From the NCBI GenBank assembly GCA_024508855.1, contig JANINJ010000026.1, positions 266,469 through 330,468 on the forward strand: a DNA stretch of 64,000 bases, written 5' to 3'. A program made the translations under genes and the position numbers. The stretch's first letter is position 1, and each line of letters starts with the position of its first letter. Below, in pieces: positions 28,591-38,016 of this stretch. Source of the DNA: Xanthobacteraceae bacterium. Lineage in GTDB: Bacteria; Pseudomonadota; Alphaproteobacteria; Rhizobiales; Xanthobacteraceae. The notes below the pieces were generated by a model. It worked only from the letters and a program-made list of their open reading frames with translations. It did no database searches and was not told the DNA's origin.

Positions 28591-29910
28591 TCAGTGACCG
28601 GGTTCGGCCGATACGATCCGCTTGGCCAGGAACGCGTCGATCGCCTGCGCGACGGCTGAAACCGTGTGCGATCGCCAGTTATCCGACACCAGATGCTTGA
28701 GGTCATCCTTGTTGGATACGTAGCCGAGTTCGATCAGCGCCGACGGCACGTCGGGAGCCTTGAGCACCTTGAATCCGGCCGACTTCAGAGGATGCTTGTG
28801 CATCCGCACCGTCGTCTTCATCTCGCCCATCAGGGTTCGCGCAAAACGGTTGGAGAAGGTGCGGGTTTCGCGCTGGGCCAGATCGATGAGGATGTCGGCG
28901 ACTTCCGTGGGCTCTTCGGTCAGGTTGACGCCGCCGATGGCGTCCGCCTTGTTTTCCGACTCCGCCAGCCGTTCGGCCTCCGCGTCGGACGCCCGGTCGG
29001 ACAGCGTATAGATCGTAGCGCCCTGCGCATCGCCCTCGCCGCGCGGCAGCGCGTCGGCATGGATCGAGACGAACAGCGCCGCATTATGGCTGCGCGCGAT
29101 CTTCACGCGATCGCCCAGCGGGATGAAGGTGTCATCGGCACGGGTCAGGACCACGCGATATTTACCGCTCTGCTCGAGGCGATCGCGCAGCGCCAGACCG
29201 AAAGCCAGCACGATGCTCTTCTCGGTCTCTCCGCTATGCGCCTGGGTTCCGTTGTCGATGCCGCCATGGCCCGGATCGATCACGATCACCGGGCGGAGGT
29301 CCGTATGGTCGGTCGCTGGAGATTCGGGTGCTGCGGCGGCCGGGTTCGAAGCCTGCGGCGGCTCGGAAGCCTTGGCTTCCCCTGCCTGGTCACTGGCCTT
29401 CTTGTCGGCCGGTGGAGACTGAACGAAAGCCGCCTTGTCGACGGCCGCCAGTTCCAGCACCAGCCGCGGCGGCTGATCGTTCGCAGCGTCGAGAACGTAA
29501 GCCTTCTCGATCTTGGCGGGCCCCGACAGGTCGAAGACCAGCCGCGAACCGCCCGGCATCACTAGACCGTAACGAAACGCCTTGATCAGGCCGCGTCCCT
29601 TCTCCCCGGAATCGGCGGGCAGATGAAACGTGACCTGGGGTGTGTCGATCACTACCCGGTACGGATTACCGAGCGTGAAAGCGCGCAGGTCGATCTTTTT
29701 GTCGAGGTCGAGGATGAAACGGGTCTGTTTGGCATCACCGGCGATACGGACGTCCGACGCAACAGGGAATGCTTCGATCGAAGATGCAACCGGGGGCTGC
29801 GCTGAACCGGTTCCCCCCGCGGCAATTGCGCTGGCCGGAAAACACGGCGCCGCGATGCCGCAAGTGAGCGCGCCAATCAACAAAAGGATGTGATTCCTGC
29901 AGCCCGCCAA
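28591..29910 (-). CDS. amiC: N-acetylmuramoyl-L-alanine amidase (AmiC type)
   Basis: A 439-residue periplasmic amidase that splits peptidoglycan during cell separation. N-terminal signal peptide (MAGCRNHILLLIGALTCG to about ASAIAA, residue 31). Then an AMIN-type domain (FILDLDKKIDLRAFTLGNPYR), a Ala/Pro-rich linker (about 165-200) and an Amidase_3 domain with VIDPGHGGIDNG (Zn His), GETEKSIVLA (Zn Glu), LFVSIHADAL (Zn His) and IELGYVSNKDDL (catalytic Glu). The only start giving the signal peptide is TTG 29910. A CtrA-type site lies 50 bases upstream. Divergent from rne. Confidence 0.93.
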   Translation of the reverse strand: MAGCRNHILLLIGALTCGIAAPCFPASAIAAGGTGSAQPPVASSIEAFPVASDVRIAGDAKQTRFILDLDKKIDLRAFTLGNPYRVVIDTPQVTFHLPADSGEKGRGLIKAFRYGLVMPGGSRLVFDLSGPAKIEKAYVLDAANDQPPRLVLELAAVDKAAFVQSPPADKKASDQAGEAKASEPPQASNPAAAAPESPATDHTDLRPVIVIDPGHGGIDNGTQAHSGETEKSIVLAFGLALRDRLEQSGKYRVVLTRADDTFIPLGDRVKIARSHNAALFVSIHADALPRGEGDAQGATIYTLSDRASDAEAERLAESENKADAIGGVNLTEEPTEVADILIDLAQRETRTFSNRFARTLMGEMKTTVRMHKHPLKSAGFKVLKAPDVPSALIELGYVSNKDDLKHLVSDNWRSHTVSAVAQAIDAFLAKRIVSAEPGH

Positions 29911-30622
29911 CGAATCCCGAGCCTCCGAGATATTCTTTCTACCGCAATAGGACGGCAGGGTTAACCGAGCCTTAAGTCGAGAGAGTTGAATAAAACGCAG
30001 TGTGTTGCAGGTCTGTGACGCTTCCCTTGCATGGAGGCATCATTCCACGTATGTATCGGAAGCTGACGGTTTAAACTTTTGGTTGTGTTGCGTTCAACCT
30101 CCCGGTGCGGCGCTGGATAACCCTGAATGTTTCAGGATCCCCGCGTTTCGTCCGCTCATTCCACGGCCAGCGCAGTGCGCGACCGTTCCGGATGACGGTC
30201 CTTGCCCGAGCGGAGTCCGATCCCAGGTCGCCACTCCTCCCAAGGATCGGTTTCCATGGATCGGCGGCACTGCACAACCAGAATCGCAGCCGAAAGGTTG
30301 CAATATGCAAAGCTCGCGAACGCCCAGGCGTTGTGCCGGCCTGTCAGCGACGAATAAGCGGCCCTTTCGTGCCGCCAACCTGTTCAGACGGGCCGACGCT
30401 TGATGCGCCAGACTGTAATACCGACCCGGACTTACGCGACGACCTCGCCGACGCGACGCATGAGCGACGCGCGACGCATGGCGCTCGCTTCGGGATCGGC
30501 ACAGCGCGGCGGTTTTCGCTTCGGCCTTCCCCTCACCCCCGAATCAGGTGGACCGTCCCGTCATCCGGCTGCGCTTTGCGCGCCTGCCGTCCGACGTGCT
30601 CTCCGCCGCCAAGAGTTTCCCT
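29911..30622. other. 712-base divergent region between amiC and rne
   Basis: It holds the amiC upstream region (CtrA-type site at 29960-29975) and the probable long rne leader. No coding frame with family resemblance was found. The part nearest rne (30420-30545) is GC-rich with repeated GCGACGC / ACGCATG words, which would fold strongly. Long autoregulated leaders are known for rne in enterobacteria; whether this one works the same way is inference. No Rho-independent terminator or known RNA family was recognised. Confidence 0.4.
29960..29975 (-). promoter_or_regulatory. Full CtrA-type binding site before amiC
   Basis: On the minus strand the sequence is TTAA-GGCTCGG-TTAAC, an exact match to the alphaproteobacterial CtrA consensus TTAA-N7-TTAAC. 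It lies 50 bases upstream of the amiC start, where an activator or repressor of that promoter would bind. It could also influence the divergent rne gene, but rne begins 650 bases away. Confidence 0.65.
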
Positions 30623-33600
30623 ATGCCGAACAAAATGTTGATCGACGCCACCCACCCGGAGGAGACCCGGGTCGTTGTGGTCCGTGGCAACCGCGTTGAA
30701 GAATTCGACTTCGAGTCAGCGCAACGCAAACAACTCCGTGGCAATATCTACCTTGCCAAAGTCACCCGGGTAGAGCCTTCGCTTCAGGCCGCATTCATCG
30801 AATACGGTGGCAACCGCCACGGTTTCCTCGCCTTCAGCGAAATTCATCCGGACTACTATCAAATCCCGGTGGCCGACCGTCAGGCTTTGATCGAAGCCGA
30901 CGAGCGCGCGCATCGCGAGGCGGAGGAAGAATCCGAGCAGCGTCCGAACCGGCGCCGTTCGCGCCATCGCAACTCACGCCGCCGCAACAGCGGCGAACGC
31001 GTGCAGAGCGAGGTGATCGAGATCACCGAAGGCGAGCAGCCCTCGCAGCCGGTCGCGGCCGACGACCACTCCAGCCATCACGACAGCCAGCATGGCGACG
31101 ACGTGCAGCCGCACGAGGCCGTCGAATCCGGCAGTCACGATTATGCGCCTGGCCATGAACACCACGATGGCGAGGATCATCATCCTGAGCATGGTCATCA
31201 CGATCAAGACCATGGCGATGACCACACGTATCATGCGCAAGATGCCGCCCCGGCCGCGCATGAGGACGAGCCTGCCGCGACGACGACTGAAGCGCCGGCC
31301 GAATTCGGTGCGCCTGCTCCAGCCGAGATCGCACCAAATGTGGAAGCCGTTAGCAGCGATACGGCCGACCAGCCTGCCGCCGAGTTCCAAGACGAACATC
31401 ACGGCGACGAACATCACGGCCACGCCGAAGACGCCTCTCAGGAGGAAACTCGGCACGACGATCATCACGCCGAGACCGACGATGGCGAAGATGACGACGA
31501 CAACGGCGACGAGGTCGAGGAAGAAGTTGAATCGGTCGGTGGCGACGATGCGCTGGAGGAAATGCCGGAGCGCGCGTTCCGTCCGCGCCGTCAGTACAAG
31601 ATTCAGGAAGTGATCAAGCGCCGGCAGGTGATGCTGGTGCAGGTCGTCAAGGAAGAACGCGGCAACAAGGGTGCCGCGCTCACCACCTACCTATCGCTGG
31701 CCGGTCGCTATGCCGTGCTGATGCCGAACACGGCACGTGGCGGCGGCATCAGCCGCAAGATCACCTCGGCGCAGGATCGTTCGCGCCTGAAGGAAGTCGT
31801 GCAGGATCTCGACGTGCCGGAAGGCATGGGCATCATCCTGCGCACCGCAGGCGCCTCGCGCACCAAGCCGGAAATCAAGCGCGACTTCGAATACCTGATC
31901 CGGATGTGGGAAACCGTCCGCGATCTGACGCTGAAGTCGCAGGCGCCAACCCTCGTCTACGAGGAAGGCTCGCTGATCAAGCGTTCGCTGCGCGATCTCT
32001 ACAACAAGGAAATCGACGAAATCCAGGTCGCCGGCGAAGCCGGTTATCAGGAAGCCCGCGATTTCATGAAGATGCTGATGCCGTCCAATGTGCGGGCGGT
32101 GAAGCTCTATCGCGATGGCCAGCCGCTGTTCTCCCGCATGGGCGTAGAGAGCCAGCTCGACGCGATGTTCTCGCCGACCGTGCAACTGCGTTCCGGCGGT
32201 TACATCGTCATCAATCAGACCGAAGCGCTGGTTTCGATCGACGTCAACTCCGGTCGCTCGACGCGCGAACATCACATCGAAGACACCGCGCTCAAGACCA
32301 ATCTCGAGGCGGCTGAGGAAGTGGCGCGACAGTTGCGACTGCGCGACCTCGCGGGCCTGATCGTCATCGACTTCATCGATATGGACGAGAAGCGCAACAA
32401 CCGTGCGGTCGAGCGCAAGCTCAGCGATTGCCTGCGGCAGGATCGTGCGCGCATTCAGGTTGGCCGCATCTCGCATTTCGGTTTGCTGGAAATGTCGCGT
32501 CAGCGCATCCGCGCCAGCGTGCTGGAAAGTTCGACCGAGCCCTGCCCGCATTGCGGCGGCAGCGGCCATGTCCGTTCGGTCTCGTCGGTGGCGCTGCAAT
32601 TGCTGCGCAATCTCGAAGAAACGCTAATGAAGGGCGCCACCCACAACATGGTGGTGCGCACCCGAACCGACGTTGCGCTCTACGTGCTGAACCACAAGCG
32701 CGGCCATCTGCGCGATCTCGAAACCGGCTTCAAGGTGACGCTGTCGGTGATTGCTGATCCGACGGTCAGCGCGCCGCAATCCTTCGTCATCGAACGTGGC
32801 GAGCAGGTGCATACGCTGGAAGCGGCCAAGGCGCTTCTCGCATCTCAGGTCGCGGCGCTGCCGCCGCCGTCCGACGACAGCTTCGACGACGAAGAGTCCT
32901 TCGAGATCGAAGCGGAAGTCGAGACCGAAGAAACCGAAGGATTGACCGAGGAGCAAGCTGCCTCCGACGATGGCGACGCCGAGGACGGGCGCAAGCGCCG
33001 CCGCCGCCGGCGACGCCGCGGACGGTCGGGCGAAGCGCGTGACACCAACGGCGCACGCGAGGAAACCGACGCGGTGGCTGCTGAAGCTGCATCCGATGAA
33101 ACTTCCGCCGACGGCGACAGTGCGGACGACAGTTCCGAGGATGCCGCAAGCGAAACACGTAGCGACAATGGCGAGGCCGGCGAACGGCGTCCGCGCCGCC
33201 GCGGTCGCCGCGGTGGCCGGCGGCGTCGCGGCGGACCGGAAGAAGGTCTGGCCGGATCGATCACCGACGAACTCGCGCCGGTATCGGTTTCGGAAGCCGC
33301 CGATGCGGTAGCGGATTTCGACGAGGTCCCGTCATCCTCGGAAATTCAAACGCTTTCCGTCGACGATCTGCGGTCCGCGAGCGTTCAGCCCGACGACGTA
33401 CAACCCCGCTTCGAGCTTCAAGCTGAGCCGCCGCACCGTAACGACGATCATCAGCCGGAGAACACCGCCGCAGCGATCTCCGAGGAGCCCGCGCAGGATA
33501 ACGAGAAGGCCGCGCGTCGCCGTTCGACGGTGCGCGAGAAGGTCAGCTTCGCTACCGAGCCGCAATCGCCCGCTCCTGCGCCCGCCGAGCCGGTTGCGCA

Positions 33601-33718
33601 GTCGCCGGCTCCCGCCCCGGTCGCGCCGGAACCGCAGCCCGCAAGCGAAGAAGCAACTCCGGCAACCGATGCACAGCCGCGTCGCGGCTGGTGGTCTCGC
33701 CGTTTCGGCGGCTCCTGA
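30623..33718 (+). CDS. rne: Ribonuclease E, with His/Asp/Glu-rich insertion in the S1 domain
   Basis: RNase E (1,031 residues), the main endonuclease of mRNA decay and of rRNA and tRNA processing. The S1 domain begins normally (residues 35-95: LRGNIYLAKVTRVEPSLQAAF, GFLAFSEIHPDYY), is interrupted from about 95 to 315 by a low-complexity segment with about 26 His in runs such as HEHHDGEDHHPEHGHHDQDH, and resumes at YKIQEVIKRRQ. The DNase-I-like catalytic domain has SIDVNSGRS and VIDFIDMDEKRN (both metal Asp), and the zinc link is CPHCGGSGH. The C-terminal half is disordered and Arg-rich (KRRRRRRRRGR), the usual platform for degradosome partners. Start ATG 30623 gives MPNKMLIDATHPEE. Confidence 0.95.
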   Translation: MPNKMLIDATHPEETRVVVVRGNRVEEFDFESAQRKQLRGNIYLAKVTRVEPSLQAAFIEYGGNRHGFLAFSEIHPDYYQIPVADRQALIEADERAHREAEEESEQRPNRRRSRHRNSRRRNSGERVQSEVIEITEGEQPSQPVAADDHSSHHDSQHGDDVQPHEAVESGSHDYAPGHEHHDGEDHHPEHGHHDQDHGDDHTYHAQDAAPAAHEDEPAATTTEAPAEFGAPAPAEIAPNVEAVSSDTADQPAAEFQDEHHGDEHHGHAEDASQEETRHDDHHAETDDGEDDDDNGDEVEEEVESVGGDDALEEMPERAFRPRRQYKIQEVIKRRQVMLVQVVKEERGNKGAALTTYLSLAGRYAVLMPNTARGGGISRKITSAQDRSRLKEVVQDLDVPEGMGIILRTAGASRTKPEIKRDFEYLIRMWETVRDLTLKSQAPTLVYEEGSLIKRSLRDLYNKEIDEIQVAGEAGYQEARDFMKMLMPSNVRAVKLYRDGQPLFSRMGVESQLDAMFSPTVQLRSGGYIVINQTEALVSIDVNSGRSTREHHIEDTALKTNLEAAEEVARQLRLRDLAGLIVIDFIDMDEKRNNRAVERKLSDCLRQDRARIQVGRISHFGLLEMSRQRIRASVLESSTEPCPHCGGSGHVRSVSSVALQLLRNLEETLMKGATHNMVVRTRTDVALYVLNHKRGHLRDLETGFKVTLSVIADPTVSAPQSFVIERGEQVHTLEAAKALLASQVAALPPPSDDSFDDEESFEIEAEVETEETEGLTEEQAASDDGDAEDGRKRRRRRRRRGRSGEARDTNGAREETDAVAAEAASDETSADGDSADDSSEDAASETRSDNGEAGERRPRRRGRRGGRRRRGGPEEGLAGSITDELAPVSVSEAADAVADFDEVPSSSEIQTLSVDDLRSASVQPDDVQPRFELQAEPPHRNDDHQPENTAAAISEEPAQDNEKAARRRSTVREKVSFATEPQSPAPAPAEPVAQSPAPAPVAPEPQPASEEATPATDAQPRRGWWSRRFGGS

Positions 33719-33736
33719 AATTTGAAGCATCACAAC

Positions 33737-33768
33737 AAAACCGCCCGGCATGCCGGGCGGTTTTTTGT
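33737..33768. terminator. Rho-independent terminator after rne
   Basis: A perfect 20-base palindrome, CCGCCCGGCATGCCGGGCGG, preceded by AAAA and followed by TTTTTTG. The A-tract on the left lets it also serve the converging dctA gene, which stops at 33780. Strong and probably bidirectional. Confidence 0.92.
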
Positions 33769-33779
33769 TTGTGTGGCAA

Positions 33780-35105
33780 TCAGCCGGTCGTAACAGCCGT
33801 TTCTACATTTGAGGTATCTACGGTCTGGCTCAGGTTTGCCTGCAGCTTGTCGCGATCGAGTTCGCCTTCCCACCACGATACCACCACTGTCGCGACGCCA
33901 TTGCCGGTGATGTTGGTCAGTGCGCGGACTTCGCTCATGAACTTGTCTACCGAGAAGACGATCGCCATTCCCGGCACCAGCACCGGATTGACGACCGACA
34001 GCGTGGCCGCGAGCGTGACGAAACCCGCGCCCGTCACGCCGCTCGCGCCTTTCGACGTCAACATCGCCACGACCAGGATCGTCATCTGCTGGCTGAACGA
34101 CAGGTCGACGCCCAACGCCTGCGCGATGAAGAGCGTGGCCAACGTCATGTAGATGTTGGTGCCGTCGAGGTTGAATGAGTAACCGGTCGGCACCACCAGT
34201 CCGACGACGGACTTGGAGCAGCCGAGCCGTTCAAGCTTTTCCATCAACTGCGGCAGTGCGCTTTCCGAGGAGCTGGTGCCGAGAACGATCAGAAGCTCGT
34301 CCTTGATGTAGGCGATGAACTTGAAGATGCTGAAGCCGACGATGCGTGCAATTGTTCCCAGCACCAGGACGACGAACAGTCCTGCGGTCAGGTAGAACAC
34401 CGCGATCAACCCGACGAGATTGCCCAGCGCCGCGGGCCCGTATTTGCCGATGGTGTAGGCCATCGCTCCGAATGCCCCGAGCGGCGCAGCCTTCATGACG
34501 ATGGCGATGACGCCGAACACGGCATGCGACGTATCGTCGATAATATCCCGCAGCTTGTGCCCGCGCTCGCCCAATGCCATCAGCGCAAAGCCGAACAGGA
34601 TCGCGAACAGCAGCACCTGCAGGATGTCGCCCTTGGCAAATGCGCCGACGACGCTGTCGGGAATGATGTTGAGAACGAAGTCGACCGATTTGTGCGCTTC
34701 GGCTTCCTTGACGTACTTCGCTACCGCCGCCGCATCCGGATGTGCCGACAATCCATGCCCGACCTGCAGCAGGTTTCCCATGATGAGGCCGAGGATCAGC
34801 GCAAAGGACGAGACGACTTCGAAGTAGACCAGCGCCTTGACGCCGACACGGCCAACCTTGCGGGCATCCTGGATATGCGAAATGCCGGAGACCACGGTGC
34901 AGAAGATGATCGGCGCGATCACCATCTTGATCAGGCGGATGAAGCCATCTCCCAATGCCTTGATCCAGTCGTTGGTCGCAAATGACGGCCATAGCCAGCC
35001 GACGATGACGCCGAGGACGATCGCAATCAGAACCTGAACATAGAGGACGGTATACCAGGGTTTGGCGGCGCGCTCGGGCGCCTTGGTGGCAATCGTTGCC
35101 GACAT
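33780..35105 (-). CDS. dctA: C4-dicarboxylate / cation symporter DctA
   Basis: A 441-residue dicarboxylate:cation (sodium or proton) symporter of the DAACS family with about eight transmembrane helices and two re-entrant loops. The first re-entrant loop has the serine-rich [20 protein letters not shown] and the following segment is [18 protein letters not shown], both diagnostic. Late motifs include [16 protein letters not shown] and [18 protein letters not shown]; the last Asn-Gly region forms the substrate site. It is expected to import succinate, malate and fumarate. The regulators DctB and DctD are not in this window. The start is ATG 35105. Confidence 0.92.
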   Translation of the reverse strand: MSATIATKAPERAAKPWYTVLYVQVLIAIVLGVIVGWLWPSFATNDWIKALGDGFIRLIKMVIAPIIFCTVVSGISHIQDARKVGRVGVKALVYFEVVSSFALILGLIMGNLLQVGHGLSAHPDAAAVAKYVKEAEAHKSVDFVLNIIPDSVVGAFAKGDILQVLLFAILFGFALMALGERGHKLRDIIDDTSHAVFGVIAIVMKAAPLGAFGAMAYTIGKYGPAALGNLVGLIAVFYLTAGLFVVLVLGTIARIVGFSIFKFIAYIKDELLIVLGTSSSESALPQLMEKLERLGCSKSVVGLVVPTGYSFNLDGTNIYMTLATLFIAQALGVDLSFSQQMTILVVAMLTSKGASGVTGAGFVTLAATLSVVNPVLVPGMAIVFSVDKFMSEVRALTNITGNGVATVVVSWWEGELDRDKLQANLSQTVDTSNVETAVTTG

Positions 35106-35238
35106 GGGTCACTCCGCGATGTTGCGCGGGGCGCGCTGAACTGGTCCGCCCCCGGACGCATCAGCCAATCAGACCCTTAAGCGAAGTCAATGGCGCGCAT
35201 GCAACATCGCGGCTCGAACGACGCTGGTCGGATCGGCA

Positions 35239-36426
35239 TCACGCCAGCCAGCGGGCGATCCGTGCCACGGCTTCATGCATCTCTTCGCTCGACCGCGAGT
35301 AGCAGAAGCGAACGAAGGAGCGACCGTGCACGGGATCGAAATCGATGCCAGGCGTCGCGGCGACATGCGCCTGCTCCAGCATCCGCTTGGTGAAGTCGAA
35401 GCTGTCATCCGTGAATTTCGAGACGTCCGCATAAAGATAGAAAGCCCCGTCAACCGGCAGGAACTCGGTCAGTCCCGCCTTCGGCAATCCTTCGGTCAGG
35501 ATGCGGCGGTTCTCCTCGTAGCCGTGTTTGATGATCTCCATCTCGGCTCGCCCATCGAGCGCTGCTTCGGCGGCGATCTGCGACAGCGTCGGCACCGAGA
35601 TCGAGAGGTTCTGCTGGAGCCGTTCGATAGGCCGCACCAGCGGTTCGGGCACTACCATCCAGCCGACCCGCCAGCCGGTCATGCAGAAATATTTCGAGAA
35701 CGAATTGATGACCAGCGCATGGGGCGACAGTTCGGCGGCGGTCACTGCCGGGAATGCGTAGTCGAGACCGTGATAGATCTCGTCGGAGATGAAGCGGATA
35801 CCTTCGCTTTCCGCGGCCGCCATCAGGCCCGCCAGCGCCTCGCGCGACATCATGGTCCCGGTCGGATTGGCCGGGCTTCCGACCAGCACGCCCTTCAGCG
35901 GCGTCTTGCGGTGTGCCGCGAGCAACATGTCGCCGGTGAGCGCGTGACGGGTTTCGCTGGTCGTCTCGATCAGCACCGGCTCGCAGCCGAGAGCAGTGAG
36001 GATATGCCGATACGGCGGATAGCCCGGCACGGTCACCGCAACCCTATCGCCCGGCTCGAACATCGACAGAAATGCCAGGATGAAGCCGCCGGACGATCCG
36101 GTGGTGACGACAATCCGTTCCGGATCCACCGTACAGTTGTAGGTCTCGCGGTAATGCCGCGCGATCCGCGCCCGCAGCGACGGAATGCCGAGCGCCGAGG
36201 TGTAGTCGATCCGCCCGACCTCGAGCGCCGCCTTCGCGGCGGCGATCGCGACCTTCGGCGCCGACGCCGAAGGCTGGCCGACTTCCATATGGATGACATG
36301 GCCGCCCGCCTCCTCGATGCGCGCGGCAGCCGCCATGACATCCATCACCATGAATGGCGGAACCTCGCTGCGGCCGGCAGCGGTCAAGAGGCGTTTTGTC
36401 CTATCGGTCAGTGTCGCATCGAGCAT
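35239..36426 (-). CDS. Pyridoxal-phosphate aminotransferase, class I/II
   Basis: A 395-residue fold-type I aminotransferase. Cofactor and substrate features: TTGSSGGFILAFLSMFEPGD, SPANPTGTMMS (conserved Asn), ISDEIYHGLDY (Asp and Tyr to PLP), the Schiff-base Lys in NSFSKYFCMTGWRVGW, and the substrate-binding Arg in SFVRFCYSRSSEE. The family includes aspartate, alanine and aromatic aminotransferases; sequence alone does not fix the substrate. Alone in its transcription unit, divergent from the M48 gene, and separated from dctA by 133 bases without a clear signal. Confidence 0.88.
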   Translation of the reverse strand: MLDATLTDRTKRLLTAAGRSEVPPFMVMDVMAAAARIEEAGGHVIHMEVGQPSASAPKVAIAAAKAALEVGRIDYTSALGIPSLRARIARHYRETYNCTVDPERIVVTTGSSGGFILAFLSMFEPGDRVAVTVPGYPPYRHILTALGCEPVLIETTSETRHALTGDMLLAAHRKTPLKGVLVGSPANPTGTMMSREALAGLMAAAESEGIRFISDEIYHGLDYAFPAVTAAELSPHALVINSFSKYFCMTGWRVGWMVVPEPLVRPIERLQQNLSISVPTLSQIAAEAALDGRAEMEIIKHGYEENRRILTEGLPKAGLTEFLPVDGAFYLYADVSKFTDDSFDFTKRMLEQAHVAATPGIDFDPVHGRSFVRFCYSRSSEEMHEAVARIARWLA

Positions 36427-36519
36427 GGAAATCTGTTACGTGACCGGCGCTGGAAACAGGGGAATTGACGAGATGATGCGCCGCTCTCTCGCCGTATTCC
36501 AAGGTTTGGTAGGGCATAT

Positions 36520-37959
36520 ATGGTATTCGAACCCCGGCCAATGGCTAACGACAGGCATTCTGCGATCCGTCCCTTGCGCCGCGGTTATCTCGCGCGATTG
36601 ACCGCCGGTTTCGTTGCATTTGCGTTGGCGGTCGCGCCGCTGTCGGCTCAGGCGCAGGAGAATTCCGAGAAGAAGGGCCCCCGCCTGCTGCGGGATACCG
36701 AGATCGAGCAATTGCTGCGCGACTACGCGCGTCCGGTCCTGCGCGCTGCCGGCCTCGAAAAGCAGAACATCCAGGTCTCGATCATCAACGATCCGAGCTT
36801 CAACGCCTTTGTCGCGGACGGCCGACGCATCTTCGTCAATTACGGCGCGCTGATGCAGTCGACGACACCGAACCAACTGATCGGCGTTCTCGCCCACGAG
36901 ACCGGCCATCTTGCCGGCGGTCATCTCTCGAAGCTGCGCTCGCAGCTCGCGCAGGCGCAGACCCAGATGATCGTCGCGATGCTGCTCGGCGTCGGCGCCA
37001 TGGTTGCGGGCGGCGGCCGCAACAGCGGCAGCACCAATGCGGGCCTCGCCGCCATTGCCGGGCCGCAGGAAATGATCCGCCGCAACCTGTTGTCCTATCA
37101 GCGCCAGCAGGAAGAGAACGCCGACCGCGCCGGCGTGCGTTTCCTCAACGCGACCGGCCAGTCGGCCAAGGGCATGTACGAGACCTTCCGCCGGTTCACC
37201 GACGAAAGCCTGTTCAGTTCGCGCGGAGCGGACCCGTATCTGCAATCGCACCCGATGCCGGCCGATCGCGTGGCCGCGCTGGAAGCGCTGGCCAAGACCA
37301 GTCCGTACTGGGACAAGAAGGACGATCCGGCCCTGCAACGGCGCCACGACATGATGCGGGCAAAAACCTCCGGATTCATGGAGCGCCCGGAGACCGTGTA
37401 TCGGCGCTACCCGCTATCCGACACCAGTCTGCCGGCGCGCTACGCCCGCGCCATTTCGACCTACCTGCATGGCGATCCGCGCTCGGCGCAGGCCCAGATC
37501 GAAACGCTGATCCAGACCGAGCCCCGCAATCCGTATTTCTATGAACTGAAAGGCCAGGCCCTGCTGGAGGGCGGCAAGCCGAACGACGCCATCGCCCCGC
37601 TGCGCAAGGCGGTCGAATTGTCCCATCGTGCCCCGCTCATCGAGATGTTACTTGGGCAGGCACTGGTCGCCACGGATAATAAAGCCTATGCAAACGAGGC
37701 GATTTCGATTCTGAAGGCCGCACTGGTACGGGAGACCGAAGCCCCGCTCGGCTATGCACAGCTTGCCATGGCATATGGCCGCAGGGGCGAATATGCGGAA
37801 GCGGATCTGGCATCGGCACAGGCGGCCTATTTGCGCGGCGACAGCAAGACGGCGCGGGCGCTGGCGGCCCGGGCCAAAACCCGCTTCGCGGTTGGAACTC
37901 CAGGCTGGGTCAAGGCCGACGATATCGTCAGTACGAAACACCTGTCCGACAAGAACTGA
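36520..37959 (+). CDS. M48 family metalloprotease with TPR region (BepA-like)
   Basis: A 479-residue periplasmic protease. The signal peptide spans about residues 20-46 (LARLTAGFVAFALAVAPLSAQA). The M48 domain has the zinc motif LAHETGHLAGGH (HExxH) and the downstream zinc Glu in RQQEENADRAG. The C-terminal 170 residues form TPR-like helical pairs (YARAISTYLHGDPRSAQAQI, FYELKGQALLEGGKPNDAIA and others). The domain order matches BepA (YfgC), which degrades or assists assembly of outer-membrane proteins. ATG 36520 is used; ATG 36541 would also keep the signal peptide. The DsbA-like gene follows after 57 bases. Confidence 0.92.
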   Translation: MVFEPRPMANDRHSAIRPLRRGYLARLTAGFVAFALAVAPLSAQAQENSEKKGPRLLRDTEIEQLLRDYARPVLRAAGLEKQNIQVSIINDPSFNAFVADGRRIFVNYGALMQSTTPNQLIGVLAHETGHLAGGHLSKLRSQLAQAQTQMIVAMLLGVGAMVAGGGRNSGSTNAGLAAIAGPQEMIRRNLLSYQRQQEENADRAGVRFLNATGQSAKGMYETFRRFTDESLFSSRGADPYLQSHPMPADRVAALEALAKTSPYWDKKDDPALQRRHDMMRAKTSGFMERPETVYRRYPLSDTSLPARYARAISTYLHGDPRSAQAQIETLIQTEPRNPYFYELKGQALLEGGKPNDAIAPLRKAVELSHRAPLIEMLLGQALVATDNKAYANEAISILKAALVRETEAPLGYAQLAMAYGRRGEYAEADLASAQAAYLRGDSKTARALAARAKTRFAVGTPGWVKADDIVSTKHLSDKN

Positions 37960-38016
37960 CGACAGACATTCGACACACCGATACTCCATACCGGGTATTC
38001 CATAGAGGATTGAACG

